Shown: positions 17,054 to 26,805, counted from the first letter of the stretch. The stretch is 64,000 bases of DNA from JAMXLO01 sp963812505 (GCA_963812505.1 CAWEVM010000022.1:224831-288830); one strand, 5' to 3'. Numbers and translations are program-made. The notes: generated by a model from the letters alone, not told the origin.

Positions 17054-18226
17054 CTATGTCCTCGGGCGCTGGGCATCGGCCAGCATCATGCCGATTGATC
17101 CAAGCAGCATCAGCGCCGCCATGCCGCGCGGTGTTCCGTCCGTGACCAGGCCCACCATCAACCCGCTGAACGCGCCGAGCAGGTACTGGCCCGTGCCCAT
17201 CACCGAGGACGCACTGCCGGCGTGGTGCTGATGGCGGGCGAGCGCGCCCACGATCGTGTTGGGGTTCAGCATGCCCATGCAGCTAATCGCTACGAACACC
17301 GGCGCGATGACGAGCGGCAGGATGTGCAGTCCGGCGAACGCGATAACCGTCAGTGAGGCGGTGGCGGCGAGGTGCACGCGGCTGACGCCGCGCAGTACGC
17401 GGAAGGGCCCGAACCGCCGCAGCAGATGCGGATTGAGCTGCGCGCAGCAGATCAGGCCGAATGAATTGGCGCCGAAGATCATCGCATAGCGCGCCGGCGT
17501 CAGGCCGAAACCCTGGATGAACACGGGCGACGAGCCGGCCAGATAGGCAAAGAACGCGAACGTGGCGAACCCGCCCATTGTTGCATGTGTCAGGAAGCCG
17601 CGCTCGGCGAGGATGCTGCGATAGCGGCCCAACTGCTCGCCGGGGCGCAGCCGGATGCGTCGCTCCTCGGGCAGGGTGTCTGGCAGCAGAAGCAGCACCA
17701 GCACCCAGCATAGGGCGCCATACGCGGTGAGGATCCAGAATATGCCGCGCCAGTCGGCGAACGCGAGGACCGCGCTGCCGACGGTCGGTGCCAGGATCGG
17801 TGCCGCTCCCATGACCAGCGACAGCCGCGATAGCAGCACCGCCGCCGCGTGGCCTTCGGCCAGATCGCGGACCATCGCACGCGGGATCACCATGCCGGCC
17901 GAGGCGCCGATGGCGGACAGTGCCCGGAATGTCGCAAGCCACTGGATGGATGGCGCCAGCGCACAGCCCAGGCACGCCAGGCTATAGATGGCCGTCGCCA
18001 CAATCAGGGGTCGCTTGCGGCCGAAGCGGTCGGACAGCGTGCCTTGGCTGAACTGGCCAACCGCGAGGCCGGCAAACCACGCGGCGAGCGTCAACTGGGC
18101 TGACCCGGGCGGCGCAGCGAACGAGGCCTCGATCGCTGGGAAAGCGGGCAGATACATGTCTGTCGTCGCGGGCCCCACCGCAGTGAGGAAGCCGAGCAGC
18201 AGGGGGAGCCAGGCGGGGAAACGCAT
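17054..18226 (-). CDS. MFS transporter of the Bcr/CflA drug-efflux type
   Basis: Proton-driven inner-membrane efflux carrier, 390 residues, about twelve hydrophobic segments. The N-terminal signature TDMYLPAFPAIEASF is typical of Bcr/CflA proteins, and the loop 2-3 motif GTLSDRFGRKRPL is present. These carriers export bicyclomycin, chloramphenicol, sulfonamides or small peptides; the real substrate here is unknown. The gene is convergent with ftsY and transcribed from its own promoter next to the divergent lipoprotein gene at 18449. Confidence 0.88.
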   Translation of the reverse strand: MRFPAWLPLLLGFLTAVGPATTDMYLPAFPAIEASFAAPPGSAQLTLAAWFAGLAVGQFSQGTLSDRFGRKRPLIVATAIYSLACLGCALAPSIQWLATFRALSAIGASAGMVIPRAMVRDLAEGHAAAVLLSRLSLVMGAAPILAPTVGSAVLAFADWRGIFWILTAYGALCWVLVLLLLPDTLPEERRIRLRPGEQLGRYRSILAERGFLTHATMGGFATFAFFAYLAGSSPVFIQGFGLTPARYAMIFGANSFGLICCAQLNPHLLRRFGPFRVLRGVSRVHLAATASLTVIAFAGLHILPLVIAPVFVAISCMGMLNPNTIVGALARHQHHAGSASSVMGTGQYLLGAFSGLMVGLVTDGTPRGMAALMLLGSIGMMLADAQRPRT

Positions 18227-18448
18227 CCGCCATTGATAGCAGATCGCGTGCCGGATGGCGGGGCGGGTTCCCGATCGCGTTATGACGGCCGGTGGCTGGA
18301 GAGGCTAAACCACGTTTGATCAAAGCTCTGGTGGGCGAATCGGAGTTGCCATGGTAAGTAGTGCCGGCGCCGCGTCCCGCTCTGTCCGGGCACCATGGCG
18401 GGGTTGGGACGTTTGGCGCCCTGTCCGGCTGGCCTGCAGAGGAAAACC

Positions 18449-19096
18449 ATGCGCCACGTACCCGCACCCGTATTCAGCCTGCTCTGTCTGCTCGCTGCCG
18501 CTTGCCAGGCTATGCCTCCGGGTGGGTCGTCGCCCGCGCAGGGCGATAGGACGCGGGCGGCCGCTGCGACAGGTGGTGCGGGGCTCAACGCTGTGCCGAA
18601 CTGCGCCTCTGGTCTGTCCGCCACATTATCGGACGGGTTGCGGGTAGGTTACCGCGGAAGCGACCCGAACGATCCGGATCGCTGCCTGCTCGACTGGTCC
18701 GGCCGTTCGTATCCGCTGTATTTCGGGTTGTGGAGCACTGGGCCGGACAAGCCGATGAGCGAGGCAGCGCGGGAGGCTTTCCGGACGGCTTTGACTGGAC
18801 CGGTGGGCACCGAGGCCACATTCGACACTCAGGGTGCGAAACTCTGGAAGCGCGTGACGGTCACGCATGTCGCCAACGACACGGTCGACGTTGCGGGGGG
18901 GCCGCGGTCGGCCGTGGAACTGCGCGTGGTGCGGCACGACGCGGAGGGCCGGGCAGATGTGCGCGCCGAGACGCTCTACGCGATTGACCGCGCAACCGGG
19001 GTGATGCTGCGATGCGAGAGCGTCACGCCGATGGCCGACGGAGAGGTGACGAAGACGACTAGCTGGCAGATCGGGACGATCGGGCAGGCTGGTTGA
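18449..19096 (+). CDS. Lipoprotein of unknown function
   Basis: 215 residues. The start at 18449 has AGAGGA at the proper distance. The N-terminus is a lipoprotein signal (FSLLCLLAAAC lipobox), so it should be anchored in the outer or inner membrane. The mature part is beta-rich (YRGSDPNDPDRCLLDW, VTVTHVANDTVDV, LYAIDRATGVMLRCESVT) with several Cys; no family recognised. It precedes an MFS transporter by about 50 bases on the same strand, so co-expression is possible. Confidence 0.7.
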   Translation: MRHVPAPVFSLLCLLAAACQAMPPGGSSPAQGDRTRAAAATGGAGLNAVPNCASGLSATLSDGLRVGYRGSDPNDPDRCLLDWSGRSYPLYFGLWSTGPDKPMSEAAREAFRTALTGPVGTEATFDTQGAKLWKRVTVTHVANDTVDVAGGPRSAVELRVVRHDAEGRADVRAETLYAIDRATGVMLRCESVTPMADGEVTKTTSWQIGTIGQAG

Positions 19097-19148
19097 CGCC
19101 AGGCGCTCCGGCGCAGCATCTTCGAGCGCCTCCCGGAGACGCCAAACG

Positions 19149-20357
19149 ATGGCTCTAAGCCGAACCACCCGTGTCAATCTGCTGCTCGGCAACGGCCATT
19201 TCCTCTCGCACTTTTACGCGTTGTGTCTGCCGCCGTTGTTCCTGGCCTGGCAGGCGGCGTTCCAGGTGAGCTTCGCCGAACTCGGCCTCGCGGTCGCGCT
19301 GATGTCCGGGTCGACCGCACTGTTGCAGACGCCGGTGGGTTTTCTGGTGGATCGCTATGGCGCGCGTCGGTTCCTGATCGGCGGCGCGCTAGTGATGTCG
19401 CTGTGCATCACTGCGATGGGATTTGCCACCAGCTTCTGGCAAATCCTGCTGCTGGCGCCGCTGTCGGGCATGGGCAACTCGGTGTTCCACCCGGCGGACT
19501 ATGCGATCCTGTCGGGCTCGGTGGACAAGGACCGCATGGGCCGCGCGTTTGCATTGCACACGTTCAGCGGCAACCTGGGCTTTGCGGCTGCGCCTCCACT
19601 GATGGCGCTGTTGGCGGTGACGATCGGTTGGCGCGCCAGCCTCATACTGGTCGGGCTGCTCGGCATACCGGTGGTGGTGTCCATCGTGCTGCAGAGTGCC
19701 ATCCTGAAGGATCAGGTTCACCACGAGGCCACGCATGCCGGGCCGACACTGTCCGGCCGCGATCTGCTGATGAGCCGCACGATGCTGCTGTTCTTCGGCT
19801 TCTTCCTGCTGGGCTCGATGGCGGGCGCGGGCGTGCAGTCCTGGCTGATCACGGTGCTCCATACGGTGAAGGGCCTGACGTTGGAAATCGCGTCCTCGAC
19901 ACTGACCGGTTACATGGCCGGTTCCACTATCGGGGTGCTGGTCGGCGGCTGGTTCGCCGACACGTTCAAGCGGCATGTGCTGCCTTTTGCGGTGGTACTG
20001 ACGATAGCCTCCGCGGTGCTGACGGTCTCGGTGAACTGGATGCCGGTGTCAGGGTTGGTGGTGTTAGCGGTGATGTTCGCATCCGGACTTGCACTGGGGG
20101 CCAGCCGCACGCCGCGCGACGTTATGCTGAAGGACGCCGCTCCGCCTGGCCAGATCGGCAAGGTGTTCGGCTTCGTCAGTGCGGGTCTGCCGCTGGGGTC
20201 GGCGCTGACGCCGGTACCGTTCGGCTTCCTGATCGATCGTGGTCACCCGGAACTGATCCTGGTGATGGTCGGGGTCCTGTTGCTGGCGAGCCTGCTGTGC
20301 GTCGGCACTGCGCGGTCTGTCGCGCGCCATGAGGCCGTCGTGGCGCCGGCCGAATAG
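19149..20357 (+). CDS. MFS transporter
   Basis: Major facilitator carrier of 402 residues with twelve hydrophobic segments. The family loop motif appears as GFLVDRYGARRFLIG, with a second copy-like segment GGWFADTFKRHVLP after helix 8. The order, with NGHFLSHFYALCLPPLFLAW in helix 1, resembles fosmidomycin-resistance-type and oxalate-type MFS groups, but the substrate cannot be assigned. It lies behind the lipoprotein gene and converges on a FAD monooxygenase gene 30 bases away. Confidence 0.85.
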   Translation: MALSRTTRVNLLLGNGHFLSHFYALCLPPLFLAWQAAFQVSFAELGLAVALMSGSTALLQTPVGFLVDRYGARRFLIGGALVMSLCITAMGFATSFWQILLLAPLSGMGNSVFHPADYAILSGSVDKDRMGRAFALHTFSGNLGFAAAPPLMALLAVTIGWRASLILVGLLGIPVVVSIVLQSAILKDQVHHEATHAGPTLSGRDLLMSRTMLLFFGFFLLGSMAGAGVQSWLITVLHTVKGLTLEIASSTLTGYMAGSTIGVLVGGWFADTFKRHVLPFAVVLTIASAVLTVSVNWMPVSGLVVLAVMFASGLALGASRTPRDVMLKDAAPPGQIGKVFGFVSAGLPLGSALTPVPFGFLIDRGHPELILVMVGVLLLASLLCVGTARSVARHEAVVAPAE

Positions 20358-20388
20358 GCGCGCTGTCAGATGCGTCAGGACGTAATGG

Positions 20389-21693
20389 CTACTCGGCGGC
20401 CATGGCGAGAAAGAACCACCGTTTCAGCGTCGGGATACGATTTACCAGTCTGAGCACGGTGCGTGACGCAGAGCGGGCCAACGCGCCGGTTTCCAACTGC
20501 GCCTTCATCGCCTCGAGCGAACCGCGCACAGCGGCGAACCCATAGCGGCGCATCGCGTGTTCGTACTCGGCGATTGCTTCCAGCAGCGTCGCCTCGCCAT
20601 GGGCCGCACGCACGAGGTGACGACAAATCAGGGCGGCGTCGCGCAGGGCGATGTTGGCGCCAATGCCGCGATATGGCGTCATGCTGTGGATTGCATCGCC
20701 GAGCAGCGTAACGCGGCTGGGCTGCCATGGATCGACCGGACGCGACGTGCGGATCGGCAGCAGCGACAAAGTGCCCGGATCGGTCATGCGGACGAGTTCG
20801 CGGTAGCCCGCATCCCAGTCCGCCATTCCGGCGAGCGCGATGCCGCGCAGCGTCTCGGCGCATGGCACATCCTCGGCGTTCAGGCCGAGAACGCGACGCT
20901 GCGCACCGAATGCCCACATCAGATAGCTGCGCGTGTTGTCGAACAATGTGTCGCCCGCGGGATCGACCGCCTGCTCGGCGCCGCCGATGCCGGCCACCGC
21001 GGCTGTGTGGACGAATTCCTGCGGGGCAACGAACAGCCCACGCCCGCCGGGTCCCGAGACCAGAGCCATCGCATCGCGCAGCGGTGGTGGGATGCGGCGG
21101 CGCGTCTCCCGGTCCAGGAACACCTTGCCGCCGATGGCTGCCACACCGGTATCGACCCGCTCGGCGTGTGGCAAGTACTGACGGCGCACGCGCGAGCCGC
21201 CGCCGTCGGCCGCGACCAGCACATCGCCCTCCGCGCTGCTGCCGTCTTCGAAGAATGCCACGACGCGATCGCCGCGTGTCTCATAGCGGACGAAGGTCTT
21301 GCCGAATTGCACGCCCTCACCGAGGCCAGAGAGAAGCACCTGGCGCAGCGTGATGCGACTGACCGAGCGATGCTGCTCCACCGCATCGCCGTCGGGTTCG
21401 TCGAAGCCGCCGAGCGAGATCAGCGTTTGCATGCGCTCGGTCAGCATGCGAAAGGCACGCGGCGGGCGACCGCAGGTGGCGGTAAATGTCTCGAACAGCG
21501 CAGGCGGCAGACAGTCGTGCAATGCTCGGCTGCCCTTAGGACTGATATGGACGCGATAGCCCTGCAGACGATCGGTAATCGCGCGGTCGCGCTCATACAC
21601 TGTGGCGTTCACCCCGGCCTGCTTCAGGCCGTGCGCCAGGCAGAGGCCGCCGATGCCGCCGCCGATGATCACCACATGATTGAGATCAGCCAT
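20389..21693 (-). CDS. FAD-dependent aromatic-ring-type monooxygenase
   Basis: Class A flavoprotein monooxygenase (PHBH fold), 434 residues. The Rossmann GxGxxG is IIGGGIGGLCLAHGL near residue 10; the DG motif appears as VLVAADGGGSRVR; the second FAD motif is LLGDAIHSMTPYRGIGAN. These enzymes hydroxylate aromatic or polyketide compounds using NAD(P)H and O2. Its start is 15 bases after the PadR regulator gene on the same strand, so the two form an operon likely controlled by that regulator. Substrate unknown. Confidence 0.88.
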   Translation of the reverse strand: MADLNHVVIIGGGIGGLCLAHGLKQAGVNATVYERDRAITDRLQGYRVHISPKGSRALHDCLPPALFETFTATCGRPPRAFRMLTERMQTLISLGGFDEPDGDAVEQHRSVSRITLRQVLLSGLGEGVQFGKTFVRYETRGDRVVAFFEDGSSAEGDVLVAADGGGSRVRRQYLPHAERVDTGVAAIGGKVFLDRETRRRIPPPLRDAMALVSGPGGRGLFVAPQEFVHTAAVAGIGGAEQAVDPAGDTLFDNTRSYLMWAFGAQRRVLGLNAEDVPCAETLRGIALAGMADWDAGYRELVRMTDPGTLSLLPIRTSRPVDPWQPSRVTLLGDAIHSMTPYRGIGANIALRDAALICRHLVRAAHGEATLLEAIAEYEHAMRRYGFAAVRGSLEAMKAQLETGALARSASRTVLRLVNRIPTLKRWFFLAMAAE

Positions 21694-21708
21694 GATGCGT
21701 GACTCCCG

Positions 21709-22332
21709 TCAGGATTTCCGTTTGCGTTTGCTGGAGTGAAACTCCGGCCAGGTCGGCGCGAGTTCCGCCGGGTCCTTGGCGATGCGCGCCACGAGCTGCT
21801 GCACGAACTTGCGTTCTGCTTCCTGGAGCGCGATTTCGTATTCGGCTTCGATCAGGAACAGCGGCGGCAGACCGGTTTTCAGCACGCCGTCGATGGCTCC
21901 CTGCTTGGTCCGGATGGCGAGATCAAGGTGCTGTAGCCGTTCATGCAACCTGGTCTCGACGATCGCCGGCGGCAGTACTGGAAGCAGTGACAGCGCCGCC
22001 ATGAATTGCGGATATTCCTTCACCGGGTAACGCAGGAGATCCTGCATCCAGGCGATGAGTTCTGAACTGCCGGCGTCGGTGAGCGTGTAGACGGTACGCT
22101 CGGGCCGTCTGCCGTCACGCGACGTTTCGTGGGGTTCGATCAGTCCGTCGCGCTGCAGCGTCTCGACGACGGTGTAGAGGGAGCCGTAGCGGAGTTTGAT
22201 GCTTTCTTCCTTGTGACGCTCGCGCATCGTCGCCGCCATCTCGTACGGGTGCATTGGCCGCTCGAACAGCAGGGCCAGCACGGCAAGTGCGAGCAGGCTG
22301 TGCGGGTGTTGGTGTTTGGGCACTGGCATCAT
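21709..22332 (-). CDS. PadR-family transcriptional regulator
   Basis: Winged-helix PadR protein of about 207 residues. The DNA-binding domain is HSLLALAVLALLFERPMHPYEM, then RYGSLYTVVETLQRDGLIEP and the wing RTVYTLTDAGSSEL; the rest is a long helical dimerisation region with VQQLVARIAKD. It is the larger PadR subtype with a C-terminal helical domain. It precedes the monooxygenase gene by 15 bases. A perfect palindrome 11 bases upstream of the ATG is a candidate autoregulatory operator. The start is one of two tandem ATGs (22332, 22329). Confidence 0.88.
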   Translation of the reverse strand: MMPVPKHQHPHSLLALAVLALLFERPMHPYEMAATMRERHKEESIKLRYGSLYTVVETLQRDGLIEPHETSRDGRRPERTVYTLTDAGSSELIAWMQDLLRYPVKEYPQFMAALSLLPVLPPAIVETRLHERLQHLDLAIRTKQGAIDGVLKTGLPPLFLIEAEYEIALQEAERKFVQQLVARIAKDPAELAPTWPEFHSSKRKRKS

Positions 22333-22342
22333 CGGATCCCGA

Positions 22343-22360
22343 ATATCCGGACACGGATAT
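22343..22360. promoter_or_regulatory. Candidate PadR operator palindrome
   Basis: Perfect inverted repeat ATATCCG-GACA-CGGATAT directly upstream of the padR start codon. Regulators of this family usually bind dyads at their own promoter and release them on sensing a phenolic or toxic ligand. A further half-site (ATATCCGG) lies at 22553-22560, upstream of phnD. The site could instead be a chance palindrome. Confidence 0.55.
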
Positions 22361-22610
22361 ACGGCAGCGATTAGACGGTACCAACTCACGACACTGCGAG
22401 CCACGGCTTCGGCGTTGGGGGGCCAGAATTAGAGAGGCGAAACGGTCTAGGTTATCCGATGCGAGGGTTGTGACGGGTGCCGTTCGTGAGCGCTCATCCG
22501 TGACCGAGATCGCTTCGTCGCAGCGCTCTCGTAATGACATGGCTCGCGGCTGATATCCGGAACGATCGAAATGGCGCTAAGTTGGCGCGACGCATTGGGG
22601 ATTCCCACGC

Positions 22611-23568
22611 ATGATCACACGACGTGGTGCCGCCGCTGGTCTCGGCGCGCTGATGCTGGCGCGGGGCGTGTTGGCGCAGGAGATGCCGAAGCCGGGCAAG
22701 CGTGACTGGGCGAAGGAGATACCGGTGATGCGGATCGGCCTGCTCGGCGGCGAGAACGATGCTGACCGGCTGGCGCGCGTCGATGGCTACAAAAAACTGA
22801 TGGAGGCCACGTTCGACGTGCCGGTGAAGCTGCTGGTCGCCGCTGACTATGCCGGGGTGATCCAGGCCTTCGCTGCGAAGCAACTCGAGAGCGCGTATAT
22901 GAGCCCGGCCGCGTATGCCGCCGCCTGGCTGGAGAGCAACGGCGATGTGGTGCCGTTGGTGGTGACGCAGGAGCAGGACGGCAGCAACTCGTATGTCTCG
23001 GTGATGTATGTGCGGGCCGACAGCGGGATCGCGTCGCTCGGCGAGATGAAGGGGCACTCTTTGGCGTGGGCGGACCCGAATAGCGCGTCGGGCTATTTGA
23101 TTCCGCGTGCCGAATTCCGCGCACAGGGGATCGATCCCGAGCCCGGCAAGTATTTCAGCAGCACTGGCTTTGCCGGCGGGCACGAGCAGGCGGTGGTGGC
23201 GGTGCTGAACCATCAGTACCGACGCCGGCGTCACCTGGACGTCCGGCCTCGGCGATGCGGCAGAGGGCTACACGCGCGGCAATCTGCGCATGATGGTCGA
23301 CAAGAAGATGCTCGACATGAAGGACCTGCACATCATCTGGAAGTCGCGACCGATCCTGAATGGGCCGCTGACGGTCCGGAAGAGTACGCCGGCGAGTTAT
23401 CAGGCCGACATGCTGGCATTCCATCTCGCGCTGCCGACAGCGTATCCGGACATCTACCACACCTTCGACATGGGCAGCGGCAAGGGCTGGGTGCCAGTAC
23501 AACACGCCGACTTCCAGGTGTTCATCGACATGCTGCAACAGGAGGCGGCGCAGCGCCGACATCGGTGA
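22611..23568 (+). pseudogene. phnD: PhnD-type phosphonate/phosphate-ester binding protein, frameshifted
   Basis: Periplasmic binding protein of the PhnD/PtxB type for phosphonates, phosphite or phosphate esters. A Tat-like signal (ITRRGAAAGLGALML) precedes the mature part, which has the family segments IRIGLLGGEN-like start, YMSPAAYAAAWLE and DPNSASGYLIPR. The frame fails after VLNHQY: one extra C at 23219-23220 (in GTACC) throws it off. Without it the sequence continues as DAGVTWTSGLGDAAEGY to a normal C-terminus ending at 23568. Its stop overlaps the GTG of the next gene. Either a real pseudogene or an assembly indel. Confidence 0.8.
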
Positions 23569-24435
23569 GTGCCGCGGCGTCACTGGAAGCGGCGTTCCAG
23601 GCGCGCCGACGCACTCGTGTGGTCGGCGGACTCGGCGGTTGTGTCGTGCTTTGCGTGGCGCTGCTGCTCGCCGCGTGGGTGTCTGAGGCGTATCCTTCGT
23701 CGCTGATCGCAGGTGCGCCGCGGATCGGCGAATATTTCTGGAAGCTGCTGCCCGATCTGCGCCCGGCAGGTACTGTTCGCCAGCACCGATACGCAGGGAT
23801 CGCTCGCGTACTGGATGTATCGCATCGACATCTGGCTGTGGCTACTGTTCGAGACCAGCCAGATGGCCGCGTTGGCGACGCTGTCGGGAGCGCTGCTCGC
23901 GGCATTGCTGTGCTTTCCGGCGGCGATCAATCTCGCGCCGAATCGCGCGGTGCACTTCGTGTTCCGCCGCGTGCTGGAACTGTTCCGCAGCGTGCCGGAC
24001 ATCGTCTATGCGCTGATCCTGGTGTGGACGTTCGGCGTCGGGCCGCTCGCCGGCATCCTGGCGATCGCACTGCACACGGTTGGCGCGCTTGGCAAGTTGT
24101 TCGCCGAGGTGGTGGAGAATGCCGATATGCGACCGTGGGAGGCGGTGCGCGCGACGGGTGGAACTTGGGCGCACGGCGTTCGCTTCGCAATCCTGCCGCA
24201 GGTACTGCCGAACTTCCTGTCCTACGTGCTGCTTCGGTTCGAGATCAACGTGCGCGGCGCGACGGTGATCGGCTTTGTCGGCGCGGGCGGGATCGGACAG
24301 GAACTGTACTCGGTGATCAGCTTCAATTACTACCAGGAGATTGGTGCGATCATCGTGCTGATCATCCTGGCGGTGAGCTTGATCGACCTGACGTCGGAGA
24401 AGCTACGCACGTTGGCGATCGGGCGCGTTGAATGA
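23565..24435 (+). pseudogene. phnE: PhnE-type permease (first copy), frameshifted
   Basis: Inner-membrane subunit of the phosphonate-type ABC importer. It starts with GTG overlapping the phnD stop (GTGA). The first 70 residues carry TM1 (VVLCVALLLAAWV). At 23769-23770 an extra G in CAGGTAC breaks the frame; restored, it reads LRPAVLFAST and on through five more helices, with the EAA cytoplasmic loop EAVRATGGTWAHGVRFAILPQ that contacts the ATPase. The C-terminus is intact and overlaps phnE2 by ATGA. The frame of this break equals that of phnD, so both breaks together leave one long misleading open frame across the two genes. Confidence 0.8.
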
Positions 24436-25277
24436 CGGTCGTTGAGAGGCGTGGCGGGATGACCGATGTTGCGCGCATGCGTGCCCGCTGCCCAGGCGCC
24501 TTTGGGCCGCCACTGCTGACGCGCGTTCTGCGCGGGCTCGGTGCGATTCTGTTCGTGGTCTGGTTGATCGCGCTGTGCTTCTGGTTCGACATCACGCCGG
24601 CGCGGTTGTCGCGTGGCATCTCCGGCTTGTTCGTCATCCTGCGCCAGATGATCCCACCGAGTCCTGGTGCGCAGTGGCAGGACATCATGCAAGGCCTCGC
24701 GGAAAGTGTGGCGATGGCATTGCTCGGCACCTTTGTCGCAGCGGTGATCGCGTTGCCGCTGGGATTCCTCGGCGCGCGCAACGTGCTGGTGAATGCGCTG
24801 GCGCATTTCTCGATCCGCCGGATGTTCGACGGTTTCCGCGGCGTGGATCAGCTCATCTGGGCGCTGGCGTTCGTGCGCGCGGTGGGGTTAGGACCGCTCG
24901 CCGGTGTGCTGGCGATCGCGGCGGCGGATATCTGTGTGCTGGCGAAGCTGTTCGCCGAGGCGATCGAGAACGCTGATCCGCGACAGAAGGAGACGGTTGA
25001 GGCAGTCGGTGGCTCGCGTTTGCTGGCCATCCGATTCGGGCTGCTGCCGCAAGTGCTGCCGGTACTGCTGGCACAGGTGCTCTACGGCTTCGAGAGCAAT
25101 ACGCGCAGCGCGGCGATCCTGGGCGTGGTTGGGGCAGGCGGAATCGGATTGCAGATCGCTGAGCGTATCAAGGTTCGTTACTGGGACGAGGTGTCGTTCA
25201 TCATCATCCTGATTTTGGTAACGGTGGCGGTGATCGATCAGGTGTCGGCGCGAGTGAGGCGGCGGCTTATCGGTTGA
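24432..25277 (+). CDS. phnE: PhnE-type permease (second copy)
   Basis: Second inner-membrane subunit of the same importer, 281 residues and intact. Six hydrophobic segments are seen, with the EAA loop EAVGGSRLLAIRFGLLPQVLP near residue 190 and the conserved GVVGAGGIGLQI before the last helix. Its ATG overlaps the phnE1 stop. Paired phnE genes are common in phosphonate and phosphite systems. The ATPase gene phnC is not present on either side, so the importer must borrow one or be non-functional. Confidence 0.9.
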   Translation: MTVVERRGGMTDVARMRARCPGAFGPPLLTRVLRGLGAILFVVWLIALCFWFDITPARLSRGISGLFVILRQMIPPSPGAQWQDIMQGLAESVAMALLGTFVAAVIALPLGFLGARNVLVNALAHFSIRRMFDGFRGVDQLIWALAFVRAVGLGPLAGVLAIAAADICVLAKLFAEAIENADPRQKETVEAVGGSRLLAIRFGLLPQVLPVLLAQVLYGFESNTRSAAILGVVGAGGIGLQIAERIKVRYWDEVSFIIILILVTVAVIDQVSARVRRRLIG

Positions 25278-25317
25278 TCGACACACTGCGCCGCCTCAGA
25301 CTTTCCCGGATCGCTGT

Positions 25318-26658
25318 TCATCGAACGAAGCCCTCCAACTCCTCCCTGCCCCAGGCGAGCGTCTGCTTGATCGACTGCCCGGTCAGCAGTCTTCCCACCA
25401 TGTTCGGGACCAGATAGCGGTTCCATATCTGCACTGCGATCTCGGGAGGCGCGGAGGAACCGGGAATGTAGTACACTGCGTCGTGCCACGATCGCAGCGG
25501 ATAGTTGTAGATGGTGCCTTTCGGCGGTTCGACGTCGCTCCAGATGCTGAGGTCAGTCATCGATTGGAACGGCGGGATATCGTAGCCCGCGACCGGGGCG
25601 GCAAGCTGCTGCACCTGCTCGCGCTGCGACAGATATTCGATCAGCTCCTTTGCCGCGGTCTTGTTGCTGGCGAACTTCCATATCCCCCAGAAATACGGCC
25701 GGTGCGGCACGAGGCGGCCCATCGGTCCCCGTGGATTTGGGAAGGTCCAGCAGTCCGCGGCCACCTGCGGCGCATCGCGCTTGGCCACCGCCCACGCCGA
25801 GGGCGGATTCCAGATCAGCGCGGCCTTATTGGAGATCAACGCGCGATTGTTGGAGGCGTCGTCCCATTGCACCGCATCCGACGGCATGAACTTCACCATC
25901 TTCTGGCAATATTCCATCGCTGCCATCACGTGGTCCGAGTCGATGGTGATCTCGCCCTTGGCATTGACGAGGTCGGCGCCGAAGGCACCGAACGTGGCGC
26001 CCCAGGTCTGGTTGGCGTCCGTGCTGTTCTGGCCGCAGCCGAAGCCGATCGGGTAACCGGCCTTGAACATGGCCTCCGCCATCTTGAGCTGCGTATCGTA
26101 GGTCCAGTCCTTGCTTGCCTCGGGAGTCGAAGGATCCGCGGGGAACCAGGTCTGCACATCAACGCCGCAGAACTGCTTGAGCATGCTGATGCGCCCGCAA
26201 GGCGGCAGCGGTGCGGAACCCCAGCCGACCGGCACGGCCATCCAGTGCTTGTCGACCACGGCGAGATATTCGTAGGCGGCGCCAAGCTTGCCGTACTTGG
26301 CTATCAGCCGCTGCATGAGATCGTCGACGGGATCGAGGCTGTCGGCGTATTGCTGCACCGTCCATTGGTCGAAGGCGTAGACATCATGACCGGTCTTGGC
26401 CTGCGCCTCGGCGGCCTTGGTCATGTTGATATTCGTGGACAGGAAGTCGACCTGCACGTCGACCTTGTTCTTCTCGGCCCAGGCACCGACCAGCTTTCTC
26501 ATTGCGTCGTCGCCGGTCGGCACCCAATGGTCCCACAGCGCGAGACTGAGCTTACCGGCCGCGCCTGCGGTGCGGATGTGCACGAGCGGCAGTGCGGCGG
26601 CCGCGGTACCGAGTGCCAACGCGCTGCGGCGCGTCACATGACGACGAGAACTGGGCAT
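25318..26658 (-). CDS. Extracellular solute-binding protein, family 1 (sugar/polyol ABC type)
   Basis: Large periplasmic binding protein (446 residues from 26658). It has a twin-arginine signal, SSRRHVTRRSALALGTAAAA, then a family 1 fold starting KLSLALWDHWVP, with YAFDQWTVQQYADSLDPVDDL and the aromatic-rich ligand segment AALIWNPPSAWAVAKRD. Such proteins bring sugars, polyols or glycerol-phosphate diesters to ABC permeases. GGGAGT precedes the ATG; the longer frame to 26739 is rejected because it buries the signal. No permease genes adjoin it, so its partner is elsewhere or lost. Confidence 0.88.
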   Translation of the reverse strand: MPSSRRHVTRRSALALGTAAAALPLVHIRTAGAAGKLSLALWDHWVPTGDDAMRKLVGAWAEKNKVDVQVDFLSTNINMTKAAEAQAKTGHDVYAFDQWTVQQYADSLDPVDDLMQRLIAKYGKLGAAYEYLAVVDKHWMAVPVGWGSAPLPPCGRISMLKQFCGVDVQTWFPADPSTPEASKDWTYDTQLKMAEAMFKAGYPIGFGCGQNSTDANQTWGATFGAFGADLVNAKGEITIDSDHVMAAMEYCQKMVKFMPSDAVQWDDASNNRALISNKAALIWNPPSAWAVAKRDAPQVAADCWTFPNPRGPMGRLVPHRPYFWGIWKFASNKTAAKELIEYLSQREQVQQLAAPVAGYDIPPFQSMTDLSIWSDVEPPKGTIYNYPLRSWHDAVYYIPGSSAPPEIAVQIWNRYLVPNMVGRLLTGQSIKQTLAWGREELEGFVR

Positions 26659-26805
26659 GGCGTGAACTCCCGTTGAGGCTGCAACGATTCTTATTGCTGG
26701 TTCGATCCGGAAAGGTGCGGGCATCACTCGCGGCGGCACTGCCTCCGGGTGATCAACCGGACGATAGTCTGCGGAAGTTCATCGCGCCAGCCAGTCTGCG
26801 AGACG

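Noticed and set aside
19223..20332. Second long rightward frame inside the MFS gene
   Set aside because: Frame-shifted shadow, Gly/Arg-rich, without hydrophobic segments.
22490..22545. Dispersed palindromic repeat upstream of phnD (GCTTCGTCGCAGCGCTC type)
   Set aside because: Resembles repeats I recall from other alphaproteobacteria, but only one copy was noticed here, so repeat status cannot be shown.
22611..24431. A 606-codon fusion of phnD and phnE
   Set aside because: Arises only because both genes carry a one-base insertion; the middle third is nonsense in that frame.
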